Assembly (NCBI GenBank): GCA_030670425.1
Contig: DAOVBS010000044.1
Location: forward strand, 1-5,586
Origin: Chloroflexota bacterium
GTDB taxonomy: Bacteria > Chloroflexota > Dehalococcoidia > GIF9 > AB-539-J10
Reading direction: 5' to 3'
Length of the DNA stretch: 5,586 nucleotides
Shown here piece after piece: positions 1 to 5,586 of this stretch. How positions within the stretch are numbered: position 1 is the first letter of the stretch; each line of letters starts with the position of its first letter. A program made the translations under genes and the position numbers. Under the pieces are notes generated by a model. The model saw only the letters and a list, made by a program, of their open reading frames with translations. It had not been told where the DNA came from and made no database searches.

Positions 1-585
1 GAGCGACCGATGGCGGCGGACAACCGTACTCTGGGCCGATTCATGCTCGACGGTATTCTGCCCGCGGCCCGAGGGGTGCCTCAGGTTGAAGTGGCCTTTG
101 AGATCGATGCCAACGGCATCCTCAATGTCAGTGCTCGCGACAAAGGCACAGGTAAAGAACAGAAAATCACTATCACCGCCTCCAGTGGGCTTGATAAGGC
201 AGAAGTTGAGAGGATGAAGCAGGAAGCAGAGAAGCATGCTGCCGAGGATGCCAGACGCAAGGAGGAAATGGAGACACGCAATTCGGCCGATAGCTTGGCC
301 TACACTGCGGACAAGACGCTTCGCGATTTCAGCGACAAGGTGCCTGCCGACGTGAAACAGGAGATAGATGGCAAGATATCTGCCCTGCGCTCGGCGCTCC
401 AAGGCAGCGACGTACAGTCCATTCGTCAGGCTATGCAGGAGCTGTCAGAGGCCATGCAGAAGGTAGGGGCCTCAGTGTACCAACAGCCAGGACAGCAGCA
501 AGCACCCAGCGGCGAACAGGGTCCTGGAGCTGAGCCTGGGAAAGCCGAGGATGATACAATAGAAGGAGAGTTCCACGAGGTATGA
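1..585 (+). CDS. dnaK: Chaperone protein DnaK (Hsp70), C-terminal part, 5' end outside window
   Basis: This is the last 194 codons of the ATP-dependent Hsp70 chaperone, which binds exposed hydrophobic peptides in the cytoplasm together with DnaJ and GrpE. The reading frame is open from base 1 (ERPMAADNRTLGRF...), so the gene starts upstream; by comparison with E. coli DnaK about 445 residues (the ATPase domain and the first part of the substrate-binding domain) are missing. Visible residues 1-63 are the end of the beta-sandwich substrate-binding domain, with the family stretches RGVPQVEV, FEIDANGILNVSA and GKEQKITI. Residues 64-160 form the charged helical lid. Residues 161-181 are a flexible Gln/Pro/Gly-rich linker, and the protein ends in the acidic tail EDDTIEGEFHEV, like the ...DAEFEEV ends of many bacterial DnaKs. 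The methionine at base 10 is internal and is not a start. The next gene begins 6 bases after the TGA stop, so the two are probably cotranscribed. Confidence 0.97.
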   Translation, partial: ERPMAADNRTLGRFMLDGILPAARGVPQVEVAFEIDANGILNVSARDKGTGKEQKITITASSGLDKAEVERMKQEAEKHAAEDARRKEEMETRNSADSLAYTADKTLRDFSDKVPADVKQEIDGKISALRSALQGSDVQSIRQAMQELSEAMQKVGASVYQQPGQQQAPSGEQGPGAEPGKAEDDTIEGEFHEV

Positions 586-591
586 ATCACA

Positions 592-2190
592 ATGGCCGTA
601 TTTCAGCTGCAACAGTTTGAACAGACCGCCGACAGGGTCATAAGAAGGGCCATCGAAGAGCACCGGCTCAGGAACAATCCCTCCCCCAATGACCTCCGAC
701 TTCTGGTGCGAAATGAGCCTGGCATTAGGAAAACGGTATATGGCAATTTCGCTGCTCAAAGCGAACCCACTTCCAGAGCAGCCATGTTCACCAAGAACAG
801 CGTGGACCACCCCTTCGGCGATGAAGAGCTTCAGCTATTGAGTCAATGCGAGAAAGCCCTGGCCCAAGAAAAGCTAATCTCTATTGACCGAATCGTAGGC
901 AACCAGCAAAGCGACACAACCGTCAGGCTGATTGTCCCCGAGAGGTTTGCTCACGTAGCCTACGCAGCGACAAGCCTCTACATTCCGGTCAGAAAAGAAA
1001 TCACACATGCAACATACGAAATCCTCATGTTTACCGACGAGGCTTTCCAGTCCAACAAGTCCAAGCCACTTCCCAAGAAAGACATTACCATAAGGTTGGC
1101 CATGCTCGACAACGGAAGGGTTATCAAGATAGTCAGGAATAGCAACTATATCGGCGAGTACAAGAAGGGGGTTTTCGCCGCAGAAGACTGGGTAGCCAAG
1201 ACCACAAGAGGCGGGATCTTCCTGCACGCAGGCTGTAGAGAGGACTATCTTCAATCAGCGCACGGGGACTATGCAACTACCAGGTCATTGCTTCTTGCCC
1301 TAACCGCAAACGGAAAGACCACCCTGACGTCAAAGATTCTGGCCAGGAAAGGAAAGGAGAAATCCTGGCTCATCCAAGACGATGGCGGGACTCTCATGCC
1401 AGACGGTTCTTTCTATGGATTCGAAGCAGGAGGCGTATTTGTGAAGACTGAGGGCGCGAATCCAGGAAACCAAGTGGAGATATTCTACGGCCTATTGAAA
1501 CCAGACACTGTTTGTGAAAATGTCTATGTCGACGAAGATGGAGACTTCGACTTCTACAATTTCGAGAGAACATCAAACGGCAGGGCAGTTATGCGCCGGA
1601 AGGACTTCATGCATGCCAGCCCCTATATTGATGTTGACAGGATTGACAACGTCATCCTGATTACCAGAGGCCCAATAATACCGGCAATATCAAAGCTGAC
1701 ACTGGAACAAGCAGTAGCACTCATGATCTTGGGACAGTCGATGGAATCGTCGGCGGGTGATCCTACACAAGCGGGAAAGATCAAGAGCGAGTTCTTCTAC
1801 GACCCGTTCGTGGCCGGTGATAGGGCTCAACATGCAGCCAGCTTCTATGAAATACTGAAGGGGCTTCCCCATATGAACTACTACCTGATAAATACAGGAG
1901 GAATAGGCAGCAGCGAGACCTACAACGATATCAAACTGGAATTTACCTTGGCCATACTGGACTCCTTGCTGAGGGGAGGCCTGGAGGATTGGGTGGATTC
2001 ACCCACTGGATTCAAGATCCCTAAGGCAGTAAGGCAGGTAGATGACATCTTCTTTCACCCCGAAAAGCTCTATTCCGGAATTGAATTCAAAGAAAGGCAG
2101 AAGGAGCTCAGCCGAATCAGGCACAAGGCGATTGAGGCACTTGGCGACTCCATAAGTCCCAACATCAGACACGCTTTCGCCAAGTCTTAA
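592..2190 (+). CDS. pckA: Divergent ATP-type phosphoenolpyruvate carboxykinase family protein
   Basis: This 532-residue cytoplasmic protein has the length and domain order of ATP-dependent PEPCK, which interconverts oxaloacetate plus ATP with phosphoenolpyruvate, CO2 and ADP. By eye against the E. coli enzyme: Y186-I-G-E-Y-K-K192 matches the YGGEMKK motif (Y207 to K213); H212 matches the metal ligand H232; LTANGKTT (237-244) sits at the P-loop LSGTGKTT; QDDGG (D263, D264) matches the metal-binding GDDE; GFEAGG (276-281) matches FEGG; R331 matches R333; ISKLT (366-370) follows the DAFGVLPPVS position; and YLINTG (431-436) matches YLVNTG. Differences: the FTGRSPKDK oxaloacetate motif reads FTKNSVDH (66-73), apparently losing R65, and there is no arginine between 412 and 460, where R449 should contact the nucleotide. 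Family membership is well supported; PEPCK activity is an inference, and another kinase-like reaction is possible. The ATG start has GAGG 11 bases upstream. Arginine codons are mostly AGG/AGA (26 of 33), unlike its neighbours. Confidence 0.78.
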   Translation: MAVFQLQQFEQTADRVIRRAIEEHRLRNNPSPNDLRLLVRNEPGIRKTVYGNFAAQSEPTSRAAMFTKNSVDHPFGDEELQLLSQCEKALAQEKLISIDRIVGNQQSDTTVRLIVPERFAHVAYAATSLYIPVRKEITHATYEILMFTDEAFQSNKSKPLPKKDITIRLAMLDNGRVIKIVRNSNYIGEYKKGVFAAEDWVAKTTRGGIFLHAGCREDYLQSAHGDYATTRSLLLALTANGKTTLTSKILARKGKEKSWLIQDDGGTLMPDGSFYGFEAGGVFVKTEGANPGNQVEIFYGLLKPDTVCENVYVDEDGDFDFYNFERTSNGRAVMRRKDFMHASPYIDVDRIDNVILITRGPIIPAISKLTLEQAVALMILGQSMESSAGDPTQAGKIKSEFFYDPFVAGDRAQHAASFYEILKGLPHMNYYLINTGGIGSSETYNDIKLEFTLAILDSLLRGGLEDWVDSPTGFKIPKAVRQVDDIFFHPEKLYSGIEFKERQKELSRIRHKAIEALGDSISPNIRHAFAKS

Positions 2191-2266
2191 CAGCCAAGTG
2201 CCGCCTATGCGCAGCCACCAGAGCAACATGTATCCCCGTGCTGGCGGTGTTCTGAGTTGAGTCATC

Positions 2267-2280
2267 GCACTAGAGAGTGC
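2267..2280 (+). other. Small perfect hairpin (5-bp stem, 4-base loop) in the gap after the PEPCK gene
   Basis: GCACT, the loop AGAG, then AGTGC form a perfect short stem. It lies 76 bases past the PEPCK stop and just before the predicted promoter of the next operon. No T-run follows (the next bases are CGCTCC), so it does not qualify as an intrinsic terminator. It may be chance. Confidence 0.25.
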
Positions 2281-2295
2281 CGCTCCTCCTCGAGT

Positions 2296-2324
2296 TTGCC
2301 TTGGGACATAGCACAGGATAGAAT
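2296..2324 (+). promoter_or_regulatory. Predicted sigma70-type promoter for the dksA-like/lspA/rluD genes
   Basis: A -35 box TTGCCT (4 of 6 consensus) at 2296-2301 and a -10 box TAGAAT (5 of 6) at 2319-2324 are separated by exactly 17 bases. Transcription would begin near 2331, leaving a leader of about 31 bases before the ATG at 2362. It sits in the only sizeable gap of the first 4.1 kb, which supports a new transcription unit starting here. This is a prediction from the sequence only. Confidence 0.5.
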
Positions 2325-2349
2325 ACCTTAGGCTACACAAATAAAAGGC

Positions 2350-2357
2350 GAGGTGGG
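2350..2357 (+). promoter_or_regulatory. Ribosome binding site that favours the ATG at 2362
   Basis: GAGGTGGG lies 4 bases before the ATG at 2362, with a further GTGG closer in. The in-frame GTG at 2353 lies inside this purine-rich stretch, so choosing it would put the Shine-Dalgarno sequence inside the gene. This decides the start in favour of 2362. Confidence 0.6.
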
Positions 2358-2361
2358 TGGA

Positions 2362-2730
2362 ATGACGAACAATAAGAAGCTGTACGAGCGTTTAAGAGAA
2401 GAAAGGGGCCAAATAGCACAAAGGCTGGAGCAGTTGAAGGTTAGCGCACAGGAAGCAGGGGAAACACGAGAAGGTAGCCCTTTCGGCAAGAGAGAGGAAG
2501 AGGCAAGTGAGGCATTCGAACTAGAGAAGAGGCTGGCCTTGGAGGAGAAGCTGAATACCACGCTCGCCAAGATAGATCATGCCCTGGAGAAATGGCAAGC
2601 TGGTACCTACGGGCTGTGCGACTCCTGCGGGCAGCCGATAGAACAAGATCGCCTCGAAGCGCTACCTCAAGCAAGCTTGTGCCTAAGCTGCAAAGCGCGT
2701 CAGGCGAAGAATGTTTCGGGGACAAGATAA
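2362..2730 (+). CDS. TraR/DksA family zinc-finger protein
   Basis: This 122-residue protein belongs to the TraR/DksA family, whose members bind in the secondary channel of RNA polymerase and alter transcription initiation, often together with ppGpp. Residues 1-79 are highly charged and helical, suited to a coiled-coil hairpin, with the GKREEEASE segment (42-50) that is common in the shorter Gram-positive/Chloroflexota-type members. Residues 80-110 carry the C-terminal zinc finger: GTYGLCDSCGQPI followed by CLSCK gives C86-x2-C89-x17-C107-x2-C110, all four ligands present. The acidic DxxDA tip motif of E. coli DksA is not apparent, so true DksA function cannot be assumed. The start at ATG 2362 is preferred over GTG 2353 because of the ribosome binding site. 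A predicted promoter lies just upstream, and the 3' end overlaps lspA by 20 bases, pointing to cotranscription and possibly coupled translation. Confidence 0.9.
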   Translation: MTNNKKLYERLREERGQIAQRLEQLKVSAQEAGETREGSPFGKREEEASEAFELEKRLALEEKLNTTLAKIDHALEKWQAGTYGLCDSCGQPIEQDRLEALPQASLCLSCKARQAKNVSGTR

Positions 2731-3241
2731 GACAAAGATAGGACTACTCCCTCTTGGCGCCTTCTTGGTGCTTGTGTTTGACCGGTGGACCAAGTCATGG
2801 ATTAGGGATAACCTTTCACTGGGAGAGTCTCTACCACAGACTGGTTCCGTGCGGTTGACCCACATCACTAACACCGGTTCCGTTTTCGGACTGTTCTCCG
2901 ACCAGACTGCCGTCCTGATCATAGCCACTCTGGTCATCCTCTTGCTTGTGCCCCTCTTCATACACTACCTATTGGCCAATCACCCCAGCTCAGTCAACAG
3001 GCTGGGCACCGTGTCTCTTGGCTTGATTCTGGGCGGTGCTATCGGCAATCTCGTAGATCGGCTTCGCTTCGGTTACGTAACCGACTTCATCGACGTGCGC
3101 CTGTGGGCAAACTTCCATTGGCCTGCATTCAACCTCGCCGACGCATCCATAGTGATTGGCACTCTGGTCTTCATCTACTCCCTGTATCAAACAGGTTTAT
3201 TCGCACAGGTACAGGACTACAGTGACCAGCCAAGAGGCTAA
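2711..3241 (+). CDS. lspA: Lipoprotein signal peptidase (signal peptidase II)
   Basis: LspA is an integral membrane aspartic protease that removes the signal peptide from prolipoproteins after the lipobox cysteine has been diacylglyceryl-modified. The 176-residue length is typical. Hydrophobic segments lie at about 10-23, 66-88, 99-112 and 145-162, fitting the four-helix topology. Conserved motifs are present in order: D24-R-W-T-K (DxxTK), N54-T-G-S-V-F-G, GGAIGNLVDR (108-117), V-T-D125-F-I-D, and F-N141-L-A-D144. D125 and D144 are 19 residues apart, the same as the catalytic pair D124/D143 of the Pseudomonas aeruginosa enzyme, so the active site looks intact. The ATG start lies inside the end of the dksA-like gene (20-base overlap) with only a weak AGGCGAAG Shine-Dalgarno sequence, which suggests translation depends partly on ribosomes finishing the upstream gene. 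The stop is 1 base before the next ATG. Confidence 0.97.
   Translation: MFRGQDKTKIGLLPLGAFLVLVFDRWTKSWIRDNLSLGESLPQTGSVRLTHITNTGSVFGLFSDQTAVLIIATLVILLLVPLFIHYLLANHPSSVNRLGTVSLGLILGGAIGNLVDRLRFGYVTDFIDVRLWANFHWPAFNLADASIVIGTLVFIYSLYQTGLFAQVQDYSDQPRG
3232..3237 (+). promoter_or_regulatory. Ribosome binding site fixing the rluD start at 3243
   Basis: AAGAGG ends 5 bases before the ATG at 3243, within the last codons of lspA. The frame is open further upstream to an ATG at 3156, but that would add 29 residues (including SSSTP and SHRYR) with no similarity to the family and an 86-base overlap with lspA. Confidence 0.7.
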
Positions 3242-3242
3242 C

Positions 3243-4160
3243 ATGCTCCGGTTGCTCGTTGACACTCCACAGCTCCGTCTGGATAGGTACCTGGCTGAAG
3301 CTCTCCCTCAGTTCTCTCGATCTTACGTACAGAGGCTAATCCAACAGGGCCATATCCTGGTGAATGACAAACAAGCGAAGCCAAGCCAGCGCCTCGGCAA
3401 CACAGATCAAATAACAATCACACCACCTCCTCCCGTGCCTACGCTCCACCCGTTAGCTGAACCAGCTCCCTTGGCCATTCTCTACGAGGACAGCGATGTC
3501 TTGGTCCTAGACAAACCCCCAGGATTGGTGGTTCATCCCAGCCCGGGCCACCCCAACCATACGTTGGTCAATGCTATCCTGGCATACTGTCCGTCCATTG
3601 CTGCGAGCGATGACCTGAGTCGACCAGGCATCGTGCACCGACTGGATAAGGATACTTCCGGGCTCATGGTGATAGCCAAGAACGAGCACGCTCGGAGACA
3701 CCTCGTTAACCAGTTCAAGGCCCGTAGCCTGACTAAAGTCTACCTCGCCTTGGTTAGAGGCAGGTTACCCACCGATCATGGTGTGATTGAAGCCCCCATT
3801 GGCCGAGACCCACACAACCGCAAGCGGATGGCGCTCGTGCCAACAGGGAGAGAGGCCAGCAGTCGGTATGCCGTCAAGCAATACCTAGACAACTACACGC
3901 TACTTGACATCACGCCGGGAACTGGACGCACGCACCAGATCAGAGTACATCTGTCGTCCATTGGCCATCCCATAGTTGGCGACCCCCTCTATGGGCCAAG
4001 ACGCAGTCGTGAGCTTCTCGCCCCGCTCATCAAGAGACAGTTTCTGCACGCCTACCGTCTTGGCTTTCGCCTGCCATCAACCAATGTATACCGGGAGTTC
4101 ACCTGCCCTCTGCCTCCAGACTTGGAGCAAGTCTTGAACCTCCTTGGATATCAACCATAG
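3243..4160 (+). CDS. rluD: RluA/RluD-family 23S rRNA pseudouridine synthase
   Basis: This enzyme isomerises specific uridines of large-subunit rRNA to pseudouridine; RluD itself modifies helix 69 of 23S rRNA. The 305-residue protein has an N-terminal S4 RNA-binding domain (about 11-60: LRLDRYLAEALPQFSR, then VQRLIQQGHILVND). The catalytic domain begins at LYEDSDVLVLDKPPGLVVHP (80-99). The active-site motif H132-R-L-D135-K-D-T-S-G140 carries the catalytic aspartate D135. Late motifs include LVRGR (170-174), GRTHQIRVHL (228-237) and GDPLYG (246-251). All expected elements are present. The exact uridine target cannot be read from sequence; RluD is the closest architecture because of the S4 domain, but RluC or another RluA-type specificity is possible. 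It lies 1 base after the lspA stop, as commonly seen for the lspA-rluD pair in many bacteria. Confidence 0.93.
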   Translation: MLRLLVDTPQLRLDRYLAEALPQFSRSYVQRLIQQGHILVNDKQAKPSQRLGNTDQITITPPPPVPTLHPLAEPAPLAILYEDSDVLVLDKPPGLVVHPSPGHPNHTLVNAILAYCPSIAASDDLSRPGIVHRLDKDTSGLMVIAKNEHARRHLVNQFKARSLTKVYLALVRGRLPTDHGVIEAPIGRDPHNRKRMALVPTGREASSRYAVKQYLDNYTLLDITPGTGRTHQIRVHLSSIGHPIVGDPLYGPRRSRELLAPLIKRQFLHAYRLGFRLPSTNVYREFTCPLPPDLEQVLNLLGYQP

Positions 4161-4183
4161 CGACTTGCTCATAGACACCCGAC

Positions 4184-4489
4184 ATGCTATATTCCCACAC
4201 GAAGTTGAGGCAGCAGGCAACTGGAGACTTGAAACCTCTAGATCAGCTTACCAGTGAGCAACTCCAACGAGAAGGCAGGCTTCTATCCCATTTGCTGGCT
4301 GAAACCGGAATGCAAGATCTGACGCGTTTTGAAGCGGACTTGACCCAACAGCAGAGCCGTCTCTTGTTCGAAATAGTTACGGAACTTGATGACACTGAAA
4401 GTGCTTTGAAGCACGCTGAGCAGCTTGTAGAGAGGCTCAAGAAACACTTGGAGCAACTGAAGGGCTTGCAGAAGGTTCTTTCCAAATAG
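4184..4489 (+). CDS. Small hypothetical coiled-coil protein
   Basis: I do not recognise this 101-residue product. It has no signal peptide, membrane segment, cysteine pair or known motif. It is rich in Leu, Gln, Glu and Lys; residues 28-100 are almost free of helix breakers (one glycine at 42 and another near the end), and residues 76-100 (HAEQLVERLKKHLEQLKGLQKVL) show heptad-like Leu/Val spacing, so a coiled coil or helical bundle is likely. It begins 23 bases after the rluD stop in the same orientation and probably belongs to the same transcript. The ATG at 4184 has no clear Shine-Dalgarno sequence (CATAGACACCCGAC precedes it), so a later start such as TTG 4205 cannot be excluded. The opposite strand also has an 80-codon open frame, but that product is Ser/Cys-rich and looks like a shadow. 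The gene is probably real but is not proven to be. Confidence 0.6.
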   Translation: MLYSHTKLRQQATGDLKPLDQLTSEQLQREGRLLSHLLAETGMQDLTRFEADLTQQQSRLLFEIVTELDDTESALKHAEQLVERLKKHLEQLKGLQKVLSK

Positions 4490-4509
4490 CGCTTGCTGGA
4501 CCAGTTACC

Positions 4510-4537
4510 TTGTCATGACACTATAGCAATATATGTG
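4510..4537 (+). promoter_or_regulatory. Possible weak promoter upstream of gltX
   Basis: TTGTCA (4510-4515, 5 of 6 match to TTGACA) is followed after 16 bases by TATGTG (4532-4537, 3 of 6), within an AT-rich stretch (CTATAGCAATATATG). The -10 is poor and the start site would be only a few bases ahead of the gltX ATG, implying a nearly leaderless message. gltX could equally be read through from the upstream operon. Confidence 0.25.
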
Positions 4538-4552
4538 CCGCAATGAACTGTC

Positions 4553-4555
<3 letters not shown>
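4511..4555 (+). repeat. Palindrome TGTCATGACA plus a matching half-site over the gltX start codon
   Basis: TGTCATGACA (4511-4520) is a perfect 10-base palindrome. The heptamer TGTCATG recurs at 4549-4555, where its last three bases are the gltX ATG. In RNA, CAUGACA (4514-4520) can pair perfectly over 7 bases with UGUCAUG (4549-4555), plus a U-G pair outside, closing a 28-base loop and covering the start codon. It could therefore be an operator (palindrome in DNA) or a translation-limiting hairpin; neither is shown. Confidence 0.4.

Positions 4556-5586
<1,031 letters not shown>

Noticed and set aside
472..810. Open frame on the - strand across the dnaK/PEPCK junction (112 codons)
   Set aside because: It overlaps two well-supported genes on the + strand, has no recognisable domain, and its composition is that of a shadow frame. 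The same holds for the - strand frames at 81-281, 874-1254, 1394-1576, 1690-1872, 1999-2340, 2328-2570, 2441-2725, 2683-2961, 2990-3190, 3507-3701, 3533-3718 and 4565-4852.
1300..1324. The TANGKTT P-loop as evidence of an unrelated ATPase or HPr-kinase-like protein
   Set aside because: The full order of PEPCK motifs before and after it (YIGEYKKG, LHAG, QDDGG, GFEAGG, ISKLT, YLINTG) and the 532-residue length fit ATP-type PEPCK much better.
2196..2280. Intrinsic terminator after the PEPCK-like gene
   Set aside because: Candidate stems (CCACCAG with CTGGCGG, one mismatch and a 19-base loop; GCACT with AGTGC) are weak and neither is followed by a T-run.
2353..2361. GTG start at 2353 for the dksA-like gene
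   Set aside because: The GTG is embedded in the purine-rich Shine-Dalgarno stretch that serves the ATG at 2362.
3156..3242. Upstream in-frame extension of the rluD-like gene to an ATG at 3156
   Set aside because: The added 29 residues do not resemble the family, the extension overlaps lspA by 86 bases, and the ATG at 3243 has a good AAGAGG ribosome binding site and begins right at the S4 domain.
4243..4485. 80-codon - strand frame opposite the small coiled-coil gene
   Set aside because: Its product is dominated by Ser, Cys, Lys and Arg with no domain, as expected for the reverse of a Leu/Gln/Glu/Lys-rich helical gene; orientation and spacing favour the + strand gene.

Overview
The window looks like chromosomal housekeeping DNA from a bacterium of moderate GC content. 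All six genes lie on the + strand and are tightly packed. Gene content fits an uncultured Chloroflexota (Dehalococcoidia-like) genome: a DnaK ending in an acidic ...EFHEV tail, a TraR/DksA zinc-finger protein next to lspA and a RluD-type enzyme, then gltX. That placement is an inference from gene order and protein style and is only moderately secure. There is no RNA gene, insertion sequence, CRISPR array or phage gene in the window.

Region 1 (1-2190) holds the 3' end of dnaK, cut by the window edge. Six bases after its stop comes a complete 532-codon gene for a divergent ATP-type phosphoenolpyruvate carboxykinase (PEPCK). The expected dnaJ is not in this position. The PEPCK-like protein keeps the metal-ligand residues of the family. 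It seems to lack two substrate- or nucleotide-contacting arginines, and its P-loop is altered. Its arginine codons (26 of 33 are AGG/AGA) contrast strongly with dnaK (2 of 12) and gltX (5 of 27).

Region 2 (2191-2361) is a 171-base gap with a good sigma70-like promoter (TTGCCT, 17 bases, TAGAAT) facing the next genes. I found no convincing intrinsic terminator in it.

Region 3 (2362-4489) is a probable operon: a DksA-like zinc-finger protein, lspA (lipoprotein signal peptidase, overlapping the preceding gene by 20 bases), a RluD-like 23S rRNA pseudouridine synthase, and a 101-codon coiled-coil protein of unknown function. The shared themes are transcription control, envelope lipoprotein maturation and ribosome modification, with no single pathway.

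Region 4 (4490-5586) is a short leader and the first 344 codons of gltX (glutamyl-tRNA synthetase), truncated by the window end. The leader has a perfect 10-base palindrome whose right half can also pair with the bases around the gltX start codon.

I did not find a clearly new multi-gene system. The best leads are the divergent PEPCK-like enzyme beside dnaK, the possible start-codon hairpin of gltX, and the small coiled-coil gene.
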